Positions 1 through 11,610 of a stretch of 64,000 nucleotides of DNA are shown here, one piece after another. The position numbers were made by a program, and so were the translations under genes. The stretch is from Sternotherus odoratus (Eukaryota > Chordata > Testudines > Kinosternidae). Within the stretch, counting starts at the first letter, position 1; each line of letters begins with the position of its first letter. The DNA lies in assembly GCA_032164245.1 (NCBI GenBank), contig JAVMKO010000001.1:61672892-61736891 (forward strand), written 5' to 3'. The notes beneath the pieces are model-generated. The model had not been told where the DNA came from. It saw only the letters and a program-made list of their open reading frames with translations, and did no database searches.

Positions 1-1110
1 TATAGTGTTAACAGCTAATTTAGACCCAATCATTTTAGATGTACGGTTGGAATTATGTTTTCCCATGTGTATCACTTTGCATTTATCAACATTGAATTTT
101 ATCTGCCATTCTGTTGCTCAGTCACTTAGTTTTGAGAGATCCTTTTGAAGTTGCCTAGGACTTAACCATCTTGAGTAGCTTTGTATCATCTGTTAATTTT
201 GCCACTTCACTGTTTACCCCTTTGTCGACTCCAGATCATTTATGAATATGTTGAATAGGATTGGTCTCCGTACTGACCCCTGGGGGACACCACTATTTAC
301 CTCTCTCCATTCTGAAAATTGGCCATTTATTCCTACTCTTTATTCCCTATCTTTTAACCAGTTACCAATCATTGACAGAACCTTCCCTCTTGTCCCGTGA
401 CAGCTTCCTTTGTCTGAGAGGCTTTGATGAGGACCTTGACAAAGGCTCTCTGAAAAATCTAAATACACTATATCCATTGGATCCCCCTTTGCCACATGCT
501 TGTTGACACCCTGAAAGAATTCTAGTAGATAGGTAAGCCATGACTTCCCTTTACAAAAACCATGTTGCCGGGTATTGAAGTCAGGCTTAACATCTAGTTG
601 CTTGGATCATCTCTGGAGCCCTTTTGAAAAACTGGCATCACCTTAGCTATCCTCCAGTCATTTGGTACAGAAGCTGATTTAAATGATAAGTTAAGACAAC
701 AGTTAGTAGTTCTGCAATTTCTCATTTGATTTCCTTCAGAATCCTTGGGTAAATACCACCTGGTCCTGGTGACTTACGGTTTAGAAGTAGATAAACAAGT
801 TCAATTTGTTCCAAAACCAACTCTAGTGCTACCGCAATCTGGGACAGTTCCTCAGATTTGTCACCTAAGAATGGCAGCTCAGGTTTGGGAATCTCCCTCA
901 AATGCTCAGCTGTGAAGACTGACACAAAGAATTCATTTAGTTTCTCCGCAACGGCCCTACTGACTGCTCCTTTAGCATCTCAATCGTCCAGTGGTTGTTT
1001 AGCCGGCTTCCTGCTTCTGATGTACTTTAAAATATTTTGCTGTTAGAGTATTTGGCTAGCTGTTCTTCTAATTCTTTTTTGTCCTTCTTAATTATATTGT
1101 TACACCTCAA
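1..1110 (-). mobile_element. CR1 LINE fragment (reverse transcriptase region)
   Basis: Read on the minus strand this is a decayed CR1 ORF2. Around 722-925 the reading contains SPGPGGIYPRILKEI, the N-terminal reverse transcriptase block of CR1. Further on, near 175-225, it has a degraded catalytic block (TDDTKLL, where intact copies have FADD). Frames are broken many times. The element enters from outside the window at position 1 and fades out near 1110. Nothing recognisable follows from 1110 to 1743. Confidence 0.88.
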
Positions 1111-1743
1111 TACGCTCATGGAGGTGACCATCTCCCTCTAATGACCAAGTTAATGTCTACCTTCCCTTTTAGAGGATGGCAATGCTGCTGCTCAGTGACT
1201 CCCAGGTGTTGCAGTTTAGATCAGAGAGAGACCTAGAAGGGAAAGGGGAGACCTGCTCAGGAGCTATTTTTGCAGGAGGAAGAGAGGAATGCAGTGCCTT
1301 TTGTGTTAAAGCTCATAACTGTACTGCATCACATGCTACACTCTCCACTGCAGTCAGTACACCTTCTACCTGAGGATGTTCCAGAAGACCAGAAGTAAGC
1401 TAATGTGCCATTATTTAACAATGTAAACTGAAAGACCCAGGTAATTACGCTGGCTCCCAAACTCCTATTCACTGGTCCCATGGAAAAAATGGAGGGAGAA
1501 TGTACCATAATCCAATAATCTCCCTGTTATGGGGAAAGCTAGAGAAGTCCTGGCAAGGCGGGAAGAGACAACAACATGTCAGGTGCGTGGCTTCTGCAAA
1601 AGGATATATTTCACAGAGACCTACTCAAGGAGATGAAGGAGCATGTTATTCCATGGGTATGCGAAACAACATTCTTTTCTTTGCGCTTGGAGTTTGCTTG
1701 CCCACAGCAAATTGGAATGCTGAATCATAATCTTTATTTTAGC

Positions 1744-2645
1744 TGTAGCGGGGTGCTCCCCGCCAGCCAGGCCTGGGATAGCCCTGGGGAAGAGGGGTCT
1801 GTGGCTGGGAGCCTGCTAATTCCCAGGCTGATTGGGAAGCAGGCTCAGCTGTGAGGCCACGCCCCAAACACAGGCCTGTATAAAAGCCTGAGAAGCAGGG
1901 GCCTAAAGGAGAGAGAGAGAGAAAAAAAAAAAAGAGAGAGGGGGGTCTCCTCTGTGATAAGAGGGAGACAGGCCTAGCTGCTGGGAGTGAGTGGGTAGCC
2001 AGGGAGGTGCAGGGCTGGGGCTAGGCACCGGGAGCTAGGGAGCTCTAGCCTGAGAGCCCCAGGCTGCAGGACCTGGCAGAAGGCCTCACCCAGGGCTAGA
2101 GATAAGACAGTCTCCTCTGTAAGCAGAGGGAGACAGGCCTAGCTGCTGAGAGCCTAAAACAGGGTACCTGGACTGGGACAGGACGAGGGCAAGGCAACTG
2201 GAAGCCAGGGAGCTGCAAAGCTCTAGAGAGAGGGCCCTAGGCTGCCGCGCCTAGCATAGGCCCGACCCACTGGGTACTGGGGTTGCAAGGGGGCAGCCCT
2301 GGGCTTGGTAGGAGCAGCTGGCCAAACCCTTCTTGCCTGTGATGAGCAGCCTGATACTGCAGTCCGCCTCAGTGTGTGGAGGCAAATGGTGACTAGCAGA
2401 GGCAAAGCCTGAGGCAAGGTAGGAATAGTGGGTGCAGGGTTTCCCAGGGAGGGGAGACCCTAAGACTCGGGGGGCTTCTGCAAGGGTGCAGCACCCTCAG
2501 TTCGTGGGCACCGGGGTCCGGGAGGGACATGGGGCCAGAGCAGGAGCGGACATCAGCCGGCAGAGGGCGCTCCGGACACTGAAAGAGCTAATTCCCGAGA
2601 CAACCAGCGGGAGGCACCGCCGGGGTGAGTGACCGCTCTGCTACA
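1744..2645 (+). mobile_element. LTR-like block (candidate solo LTR)
   Basis: A 902-bp GC-rich block begins TGTAGC and ends GCTACA, a perfect 6-bp inverted end pair of the TG...CA type. It has a TATA-like GTATAAAAGCC at about 1876 and ends in a stretch resembling 3' ends of turtle LTRs (CGCCGGGGTGAGTGACC). Internally a segment around TCTCCTCTGT...AGGGAGACAGGCCTAGCTGCT occurs twice (about 1946-1982 and 2110-2145). The flanks share only AGC, so a target duplication of normal size is not confirmed. No gag or pol is seen, so it is a solo LTR if the call is right. Confidence 0.55.
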
Positions 2646-3594
2646 AGCACCCTTTTGGGGAAGAAAGCAGAGGACTTTAGGGCTTTTAATGCTCTAGAAA
2701 TGGCACGACTCCAGAAAGAACTTCCCTGTTGACTTAAATAACTATCACATTGTGAGAAGGTATATATTTTCAATACATACTCCAAATAAGTGAAACCCAT
2801 TACAAATACTTTCACAGTATCTAAAGGCAGAACACAAATTACAGCGGCTGGGCATCCACTGGGCACAATATGTTCCATCTTTTGCTAAACGATGAAAACA
2901 GTCTCTTCTCTCTTTAAAAAAAAAACTCTTTAAATTCTTGACTGTAAAACTGGTACTCCAGAAAGGCTTCAGATTTTTCACTCATCTTTTAGCCACTAGT
3001 TCATTATAAATACTTCCCAACCTTTAATGGTCTAGGATGGCAATTGCCCCCGAACTTATAATTTCATTCCTTCATCAAAGGGATTATTAAGATTGTGATG
3101 TATTAAAAAACACCATCCTGTGTTTGCTCCAGGTCTAATGGCAAATCAGGCAGTACCCTCAATAGAGCAGAACTAATGGAATTTGCCTTAACCCAAAGAG
3201 ACAAGAGACAGACACAATGGCCTTTTTATGACAACAGCATGGTGTCCAACACTTGGAAATCCACATGCAGAGGGGTCAAAATAATATCCACCTATCAAAG
3301 TAAGTTTATTGCAAACGGATCATTCCTTCCAGTGGAGACAATGATCTCGTAGCAACTGAGAAATTTGGTTATCTATCATGTCATCTTCAGAAGCACTCAG
3401 CTGCCTTTTTGAAGAAGAAAAAGCCTTTTGCTGGAATCTGTGGGGTCTGACTAATTATGTCCTTAACTGACCCTTAACTCTGATCCTAACAGTCTTTTCT
3501 GTGATGCCACTTCTAATTTACACCACCAGAAGAACTAGGAGAGGAAGTTACACAATCACATGACTGAAAAATTAAAGCATCAAAATTGCTAATA

Positions 3595-4005
3595 CAGTAA
3601 AACCTCCATTTAACGGACTAATTCGGGTGAGGGGGTGTCCGTTAAATCAAAAAGTCCGTTATTTAATAATAATTTAAAAAAAGAGCTGTCGGAGCAGCAG
3701 CCTGCCCGCCACAGGGTCGGGGCGACAGCTCCGCAGCCCGCCCGCTGCGAGGACCCGGGCGGCATCTGGGAGCCGGCAGCCAGCCCACCCGGGTCCTGGC
3801 TGCTGGGACCCAGGCGGCAGCCGGGAACAGTCAGCCAGCCCGCCTGCTGGCGGGACTCGGGCAGGAGCCGGCAGCCCACCCGCGGGCGGGAGCCGGGAGC
3901 CAGCCCGCCAGAAATGGATCGGGAATGCATCAGACTTGCTCAGAAATTTTGTCCGTTGCATCCGAAGTCCGTTAAATCGAGGTCCGTTAAATCGAGGGTT
4001 TACTG
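3595..4005. mobile_element. Tigger/Tc1-mariner-like nonautonomous element
   Basis: Terminal inverted repeats CAGTAAAACCTCCATTTAAC and (reverse complement of the right end) CAGTAAACCCTCGATTTAAC are flanked by TA on each side (3593-3594 and 4006-4007). The inner motif GTCCGTTAAATC recurs near both ends. The middle (about 3685-3915) is GC-rich and carries no transposase, so open frames in it are chance. It lies in intron 2, 400 bp from exon 2. Confidence 0.88.
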
Positions 4006-4407
4006 TACAACCAAGTATGGGACCTATTATGAACGGGTACTAACCTTAGACATGGCTTCAACCTGCTTATAGGATACAAATACAAAAATATTTAATCCCA
4101 GCTGTACTAGAGGGAGAATAGTTCTGAAACTGTCACTTGACTGTTGTGACTTATGTGGATGGGTCCTATGAAAACTGTGATTGGTTAACGAGCCTAAAAA
4201 GGAAAATAAGCAACTTTAAGACATCCAATAGTTATGTACGTAAAAGAACAGACAGCTAAAAAGTATAATAGACAAAATGAGTCAGATAACTCCACAACTT
4301 AAAGTTAAAAACACTTGTTTGGGAATGCCATCTGCTCCTGACAGTCTATCTGTAAAACAGTAATAGATACACACAAATGTTTTTAATATAGGAGAAAGAG
4401 TCCTTAC

Positions 4408-4538
4408 TCTGCTATATCAAGATATCCACAGGATGAAGCCGCATGTAGAGGTATCCAGCCTTCATTATCTGGTTGATTAATGTTTGCTCCATTTTCCACA
4501 AGAAATTTCACCATATCTACGTTATCATCTATGCAAGC
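4408..4538 (-). CDS. PPP1R12A: PPP1R12A (MYPT1) coding exon 2
   Basis: The exon encodes residues 80-122 plus two bases of codon 123. It reads ACIDDNVDMVKFLVENGANI, then goes on to ...EGWIPLHAA and GYLDIA. This completes ankyrin repeat 2 and opens repeat 3 of the MYPT1 ankyrin domain, which wraps the PP1 C-terminus. It joins exon 1 in phase 0 (LHQ/ACI), as expected for the family. The acceptor has a pyrimidine tract ending TTTCTTTCTAG and the donor is a good A|GTAAGG, leaving GA of the next Glu codon to be finished by exon 3 outside the window. The 131-bp length gives a phase-2 end. No stop or frameshift is present. Confidence 0.97.
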
Positions 4539-6081
4539 CTAGAAAGAAAGAAACATTAAAAAATTCACATTCAAGTCTTGCTTCAAATTAATTTTTCCCT
4601 TGGAAAAGCTTTCAGTAAAAACACTGAAGTTTTAGTACTTTATCATCAAAAAGAAAATTCCCAAGCATTACAAAATAAAAAAGAAATAGGGAAAACTGAT
4701 AAAAACTAAAACAAAACACCTACCAAGTCCTCAAATGGATTTGTTCTACCTAAAGCCTGGTTTTCCCCCCCTTACTTTTTTTTTTTTTTTTAAATAAGAC
4801 CCTACTTGAATCACAGGATGATTTTCAAATAATTGCATCTGAGTTGCACACAAGACATGGAAAATCACAGAAAAGCAATATTGTAATGGAACTTTATTAA
4901 CAGCAGTAATTTGGAAAACCAGACTAGACCTTTTTTAAGAAAAATTTGCTGGAACAATATAAACACTCTGCTATGAGGCTACTCTCTATGTTATACCGTT
5001 TTTTATACATTTAACTATATAGATATATATCCATACAGTTAAAATAACCAGATATTTTGCTGCAGCTACATTACATTCATTTTTTAAAAGTAACCAGTAT
5101 AATATAAAATTCAGAAGACAAAGTCTTAACCAACTGCTGTAGAAATCAAGTCCAGTCACATTCATCTTTTACATTTTACAGGCACTGAATATTAGTACAG
5201 TACAGTATTAACTATAGACTCAAAATGCACACAAAATTATGGACTGTGCAAGGTAAGCTAATTAAAATCAAAATGGTGGTGGAAACCTAATATTGTGGGA
5301 TCCGCAACATTGCAAATTAAGAACGGCCTTTCCTCTAAAGCTTCATTTACAACTATAACTATGCTGGGGAACCTGGTTACAACATGGCTCCATTTACTAT
5401 TGCACAGGGTCCCAATCTGTTACTATACTACATCCTCAAGTAAATTAACTCATGTTAGTACTTCAGCACCATTTAGAACCTTAACTGGCTTTCTATCTAT
5501 ATCATAAAATGAAATGGTTTTACGTACGACAGAGGACTACAGTTTTAACAATTGGTGCCTCACTATGGTTTTGGTTTTTAGTTATAGTGCAGATTGGGCA
5601 TAAAAGTACAGAAGAAGCAGCAATATTGTATTTCTACAACTTCATGGAGTTTCCACTGCAAATGCCATTCCATGCCACCTTTATATTGTTTAAACTACTA
5701 TAGGGGTGAGCCAACATTTTGGCCCGCAGGCCACATATGGGTATAGAAATTGTATGGTGGGCCATGAATGCTTATGAAATTGGGGCAGAGGTGTGGGAGA
5801 GGGCGAGGTCTCTGGGCTGGAGGGGGGGGGCCTTTGGGTTAGGGGTGGAGTACAGGGGGGAAGGGGATGGCTCTGAGTGAAGCTGCGGGTTCTGGGGTGG
5901 GGCTAGGGATGAGGGCTTTGGGGTGTAGGAAGGTGCTCCATGCTGGGACCGAGGGGTTCAGAGGGTAGGAGAGGGATCAAGGCTGGGACAGGGGGTTGGG
6001 GCATAGGGGGGTGACCCTGCCCCCCAGCGGGAGCTCAAGGGCCAGATTAAAACAACTAATGGGCTAAATCGGCCCATAGGG

Positions 6082-6762
6082 CAGTGGTTCTCAAACTTTT
6101 TGTAGTGGTGACCCCTTTCCCACATTGAGCCTCTAAGCGCGACCCCCCCCCCCCCGGGGTCAGGCGGGGGAGGCGTGCCTGCAGCGCAATGCGGCAGGGG
6201 CCAGGCTGGGGGGGGGGTAGTCCAGCAGCCCCCCGGGGCAGGGACTGGGGTCGAGAGGGGGTGCCTGTAGCCTGCTGGGGCAGGGGCTGAGATGGGGGGT
6301 TCCAGCAGCCCCCCAGGGCAGGGGCCGGGATTGAGGGGGGGGTTCCAGCAGCCCCCCCGAGGCCAGTGGAGGGGGGTCCAGCAGCCCCATGGAGGTGCCG
6401 GCAGCCCACCGCGGCAGTGGCCGGGCTCACGGGGGCGCCGGAAGCCCACCTCTGCAGGGGCCAGGGCCGGGTCGGGCACGTGGCAGTGCCGGCAGCCCAC
6501 CACAGCAGGAGCCAGGGCCCGGGCGCACGAGGCCACCAGCAACCCGCCGTGGCAGGAGCTGTGGCCAGGACCAGCCTTATGGGGGCGCCAGCAGTCCGCC
6601 ATGGCAGGGGCACAGGCTACCTGCAGCGGCAGGGGCTGGATGCCAGCAGCCCGCGGCAGCGTCATTCTTCAGGGCCGGCTGCTGGCAGCTGGGGTTCGCG
6701 ACCCCAACAGAACTGGCTCGCGACCCCCAGAGGGGTCCCGACCCCCATTTTGAGAACCAATG
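6082..6762. mobile_element. hAT element nested in another hAT, GC-rich interior
   Basis: Ends CAGTGGTTCTCAAAC and ...TTTTGAGAACCAATG are flanked by a perfect 8-bp target duplication CCATAGGG (6074-6081 and 6763-6770). The interior (about 6130-6650) is a degenerate GC-rich tandem array with CCAGCAGCCCCCC-type units at roughly 60-bp spacing. Long open frames on both strands are a by-product of this composition and not genes. Confidence 0.88.
6130..6650. repeat. Degenerate GC-rich tandem array inside hAT
   Basis: Units containing CAGCAGCCC or GGCAGCCCACC separated by G-rich GGGGCAGGGGC blocks repeat with variable spacing. The array is CpG-containing and surrounded by AT-rich intron. Confidence 0.65.
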
Positions 6763-6799
6763 CCATAGGGCATAGTTTGCCCACCCCTGAGCTGCTATA

Positions 6800-9480
6800 T
6801 ACCTTTAGGCTGTCTATGAATTCTTACCTTTAAAAGGAACATGCGTGAGTATCAATTTCAGTGTAGTGTGAGAGGAAAATCCATATGTTTTCTAGGGACA
6901 TAGCCCTATGTATTCTGCTTGTTCTACAACTGCATGAATTGCCACATATTCACCTTTGTTGGTGCTGTATAAATATACAGGAATAGACGTTTTCTAGTTC
7001 CTCATCATGACCACCTGCTATTCTGCTTTCCTCACAAAGGGCTGTACAATAGGTTTCCCTGCCAACTTCCATACTGCTGCCCTTAAAAGGGCAGAGCAGA
7101 ATGCAGAGAGAAGGCACTTTTTGATTCAGGACAGCAAGGACTCAAGCAGCCAGATGCACAGGACTTTTCCTCAGAGTTTAACCTACTAAACTATGCCACA
7201 ATATGCCTTCCCTCCACCCCAACAAGTTACGAGATTGAAAGAAGCACCTTTACTGAAGAGATCCTAGAGCCCTCAGAAGTATTATTCTTCAGATACAATG
7301 CAAATAAAGTGTACATTTATAATGCTTTCACTTTGATAGAATTTTCTACACATTTGCCATAATAATACTGAAACTTAATTATTTAATATTACTCCAAAAA
7401 TTCCTTCTCCCTTCTTTGTAGAGGACAGACCATATCATTCAAAGAAAAGGAAATTACACTGAAGAATAAAAACAAATGTAGAGTATAAACACTGAAGTTA
7501 GTTAGCTTGGCTACAATGCACATATGCAATATTTTCTATTCCTGTTTTTCTCATTAAAAATTCATAGACTAATGCCAATCATCAAATTCAAGAGTGTAAC
7601 ATAGGCCAGGGTAGTCCAACAGGAGGACTGGGGGCTAAATCAAGGCCACCAGTTGCTTTTGAACAGACACCAAAATCTATTTATTTACTTTTTTATTATT
7701 ATTATTTTCTCTCAAGTCTGGACCTGGACTATACCTTCCCCAAGAAATTTGGACCTTGACCAAAAAACTGACTACCCCTCTGCACGGTGTACAGGATAAA
7801 TAATGTGGTTAAATTAACATTTATTTTGGAACTTAACTTTTGCATTTCCTGACTGATTTTAACTACGCAGCTTTCAATGGTGCAACAATTGGGTACTGCA
7901 CTTAATATATGAGGCAACCTCTCTTTTAAAAGCATTTTCTGCAAATAAAAAAAAAAAAAAGGCATCTGAAGTGTAGTCATTCTGCACAGCAAAATAAACA
8001 GCACTTTTGTTTGTGGCACTAATTGTCCACAGAATAATCCTCTTACACATTTTAAAAGTATACTAAAGAGAAACTGCCAACACATACCCATAAAAATATT
8101 GTTGCTAAGGGAATCAAAAGCTTACACATGCAGCACATTTAAAGACATATGACTAACTGGCTTAAAATATTTGACCAAATTTGGTCAGTTTATTGTGCCA
8201 TATATGGCAAGAATCAGGATAGCTTAAATATACTTTGAAAGTCTTATCAGACATCTTTTTTTTTTTTTTTTAAGCTTCGCAGGAATGTGTAAGCAGCATG
8301 ATTATTTATAATAAGAGACTGGATGAAGACACTTGTCATTTACTTCCCAGGTGCAGATGGGTTTAAGATGACTTTACTGACCATTATAGTTTTCAACTGA
8401 TTCAAGAAACTAGTTCTTCAAAACAAACAAACAATTGATTAAGTTTGAAGAAACTGAGCAACTGTTAAAACAAAGTTATGCTGGTTTTGTTACTTATTTT
8501 AAAGGACAAGCTGAGACCACCAAGAAATTGAAGGCTATAAGAGGGAAGACAGTTGTACGCTTCCATACTGTAAGACTTCAGTCTTTTTTTTGGTAGGGAA
8601 AGGGACGTGTGGGGGGTGTGGGAGGGGGGTGTTCAAAAACAAGACATGTTCTTTATACGAGCTCCTTTCCACAATGAATACTAACACAGGATTAGAAGTG
8701 TACTATAGTTACTGCAAGTCTACAGGAAAGGAAAAAGCACCTGCAGTTGATCAAGCAAGACAACTTGAAATTTTCTTTAAAACTATCTTTTATCATTTTA
8801 TAGGATTTATAGAATTGACACTGCACACAGCTGGTATGAATCTACATAGACATGTATAAAAATTTAAATGAACTGTTTACATGTTCATGTCAAATCTGAA
8901 CATGCTACACTGAGTTCCATCAAGGAAAACTGAAGTTACTTTGTATAGGCTTTCCCCTACATTTAAATATAGATATAGATATAGACTTCAGCAGCACCTC
9001 GGGTAATTTGGCTGGGTATTCTCCAGACTGTTCCTACCACTTTCTCTAGAAAAGAAAACTTGGGTAGAGTATTAGCAAGGGCTAAATGTCAGACTATCAA
9101 GAGACAAATTTAATAAAATTAATTGTTATCTTTTCTCTTCTTTATTTCTCCTTCCTCTATTGTAGGGCCTCTTATAACCCTATTCACTTTTAAAAGTGAT
9201 TTTTATCACTGAATGTCAGCATCGCCTCTATTGTTAGCCACCAAAGTTTTAGCACAAGCTGAACTGAAAGATGGTTTCAGAAAAAATTGCTCTTCTCAGC
9301 CTTAACATTCAATAACCTGAAAGCTATAATAAAGGAAAGAAATGTATGCAACATACAAGATTATAGGATGCACAGTACAAAATACCACGCACCATTACTA
9401 CAGTGCAAAATAAATATGCCAGGCAGAAGTGAACCAGAACAAAATTGGGTAATACAATGGCTGGTTCCATTTTCTGGTAA
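6800..9480. other. AT-rich intron sequence, mostly without recognised features
   Basis: Apart from a possible small hAT MITE at 7607-7782, I recognise nothing here. There are short homopolymers (poly-A near 7945, poly-T near 8257) and a G-rich patch near 8600-8630. Confidence 0.5.
7607..7782. mobile_element. Possible hAT MITE
   Basis: The ends CAGGGTAGTCCAAC and ...GACTACCCCTCTG are roughly inverted, and the size suits a MITE. No matching 8-bp flanks were found, so the call is tentative. Confidence 0.4.
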
Positions 9481-9486
9481 TGGACA

Positions 9487-9877
9487 TCCTATTTAATAAT
9501 CGGCTAGGGAAGTTTGTGTGAAGCCGTCATGCGCAGTAGAGACGGCCCTGACGAACGGCATGCTGGGGGTTGTAGTTCGGAGGCACAAAATGGCCGCCGC
9601 GCGTGCCCGCCTGAGCGATCCTCACTCACACGGAGCTAGAGCACCAAGGAGCAGTTATACAGCTGGGCGGTCGGGCGCATGACGAGGAGTTGAGGGGGGA
9701 GGGAGCTGAGCGAGGAGGGGTCGTTGCAGGGGGAGGGGGCAGGGCGAGGGGGGCCTTGGAGGGGGAAGGGCGAGGGGGGGCTATTGCAGGGGGAGGGAGC
9801 TGGGCGGCGGGGGGGGGGACAGGGACCGCGAGCCCTTAAGGTTGGCCCGTGTACACAGGCTTTTACACTAGTAGGGA
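9487..9877 (-). mobile_element. CpG-rich transposon, short copy (L)
   Basis: This GC-rich block shares two stretches, in inverted orientation, with the block at 10622-11610. The outer 87 bp (9516-9602) match 11497-11583 at about 93%, and the inner end (GTGTACACAGGCTTTTACAC) matches 10622-10650. Its termini look like imperfect inverted repeats (CCTATTTAATA... and ...TTTTACACTAGTAGG). The outer part contains promoter-like motifs (see findings). Relative to the long copy, its middle is deleted and replaced by G-rich purine repeats. Superfamily unassigned. Confidence 0.6.
9516..9602. promoter_or_regulatory. Promoter-like motif cluster in CpG-rich transposon (L copy)
   Basis: The inverted counterpart of 11497-11583 carries CATGCGCAG (NRF1-like, about 9529-9537), GCATGCTGGGGGTTGTAGTT (9558-9577; its reverse complement fits the ZNF143 ACTACA..CCCAGCATGC layout) and AAAATGGCCGCC (9587-9598, YY1-like). 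About 6 differences in 87 bp separate the two copies. Confidence 0.5.
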
Positions 9878-10621
9878 TATAATCCTGAAGAGCAATAAAA
9901 GGGAATATATTTAAGACAGGAAAAAGTTGTGTTCCTCCCCACCATTAATCTTAACTCTAGGACTATAGAGTTCAGCACATAGCACCAGCAATCTTGTTCC
10001 CATGTAAATTCCAAGACAGGTCTGTGTTTTAGAAAAGAAAGGCCTACACATGTTTTAAAAGTTTTGAATAGCACCCTGACTATCCTTATGTGAATATGGT
10101 CCAGTCTGCACACAGTCCTGCTAGTCATGGTAGAATGCAGATTCGTAAAGTTACTCAAAATAGCTTCATACTCAAGTAACAACCGGTACATGTAAACTAA
10201 CTGTTACCTCTTATAAAGGAGACCAGAGCATTTGGGAAGAACTGACTGAAGACTATGATGAAGAATAACTAACCTATTTCTGGGTAAACTAGTTCTCTCT
10301 CAGGTGTTTATAAAAGAGTACTTACCCTGAAGTACTTAAGCCCTCTAAGGTGTGGGAAATTCTGTTCATAAGCACCCTTAAAAGTATATAAATTCAAAAC
10401 AGTTAAGCCAGCTCTCAACCAGGGGTACACCATATCCCTGGAGGGATGCCTAGGCCATCCCAAGGGTACATCAACTCATCTAGATATTTGCCTAGTTTTA
10501 CAAAAGGCTACATAAACACTATCAAAGTCAGTACAAACTAAAATTTCACACGGACTTGTTCATTACACTCTATATATACTATACACTGAAATACAAGTAC
10601 TTTATATTCTGATTTATTTTA

Positions 10622-11610
10622 TAACTTGTGTAAAAGCCCATGGACACAGGCCAATGGAAACGGCTCGCGGCCCCCCCCCCCTCGCTCAGTTCCCCCCCCA
10701 ACGACCCCCCCTCACTCAGCTCCCTCCCTCAGGTTCAAAATAATAAGTAAGAAGAAGAACACCCCCCCCCCCCGAGCAGTCTGGCTTACCCACCCCCGTC
10801 TGGCTGCGTGTGCTTGGCACTGAGCGATCCCGGGGAAGGGCTCATGTAGGTGGTCCCTAGCGGAACTGGTTTGCTGCAATCCGCCCAACTTCAGCACCCA
10901 GCCGGCAGGGAGAGCGAGCGAGGGGGAGGGAGGCAGAGAGCGAGCGCACATGAGCCTTGCCACTCACGCTGGACCCAGCAGAGCCGCTGGAGTTTCCCCA
11001 CTTCTCCTTCCGCGGCGTGAGTCACTCCCAGACCCGTGCCTCCGCTTCCTCCGTGGGGAGCTGGCCCTGAGAAGGCTGGCGGAGAGCCCAAGGGAGTGGT
11101 CCGGAGGGGGATGCACTGGGAGAACAGGTGCTGTTGGCCCGAGGGCTCTAGGAATGAGGCTCCAACCAAACATGGGTGCTTGTGGGAAGGGAGACTCGAT
11201 CTGTTCTTAAATCACTTGGCTCTGGGCAGGAGTGAGTAGGGGCTGTATGTGCCAGTGGGGCGCTGGCCCCCTCACTGAGTCCAGCTGTGTTTTGTATGGA
11301 GAGCAGGGGCAGCTTGGGACAGGCGCCTCCTTTTCTGGTTCTGAAGTGGAAATAAATGTCATGGATAAATACAGACGTGAATAGTATTAAATGGTACCTC
11401 AGCCACCTTGTGTCTCAGGGCTAAATACAGTGGGGGGGGGGGGGGAAAGGTAGCTGAACCTGGACCGGGCCGTCCCTACGGCCCGCGGCAGCGGATGCGC
11501 GGCGGCCATTTTGTGCCTCCGAACTACACCTCCCAGCATGGCGTTCGTCTGGGTCGTCTCTACTGCGCATGATGGCTTCACACACCGTTCGCTTGTCTTT
11601 TATAATATAG
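10622..11610 (+). mobile_element. CpG-rich transposon, long copy (R), inserted in hAT
   Basis: This block of about 990 bp sits inside the hAT at 10409-11782. It starts CTTGTGTAAAAGCCCATG and ends GCTTGTCTTTTATAATATAGG; both ends match the short copy at 9487-9877 in inverted orientation. It has a unique middle (about 10740-11440) with a mixed-composition segment and an AATAAA near 11350. No transposase domain is recognised, and the short frames inside it have no family similarity I can name. Confidence 0.6.
11497..11583. promoter_or_regulatory. Promoter-like motif cluster in CpG-rich transposon (R copy)
   Basis: Within 87 bp lie a YY1-like GGCGGCCATTTT (11501-11512), a ZNF143-like AACTACACCTCCCAGCATGG (11522-11541) and an NRF1-like CTGCGCATG (about 11563-11571). 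The same trio occurs inverted at 9516-9602. The motif matches are seen by eye; activity is inference. Confidence 0.5.

Larger units (their letters stand above)
5701..6789. mobile_element. hAT-like element, outer copy of a nest
   Basis: The left end TAGGGGTGAGCCAACATTTT and right end GTTTGCCCACCCCTG are the inverted ends of a common reptile hAT MITE. The flanks AACTACTA and AGCTGCTA (6790-6797) agree at 6 of 8 positions, as an old 8-bp target duplication would. It is interrupted by a second hAT at 6082-6762. No transposase is seen. Confidence 0.75.

Noticed and set aside
1..4407. PPP1R12A exon 3 in intron 2
   Set aside because: I looked for a continuation of the ankyrin domain after GYLDIAE on the minus strand and found none; it must lie beyond the window.
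5958..6833. Several overlapping long open frames on both strands
   Set aside because: They fall in the GC-rich tandem array of a nested hAT; low stop-codon density follows from composition, and no domain is visible.
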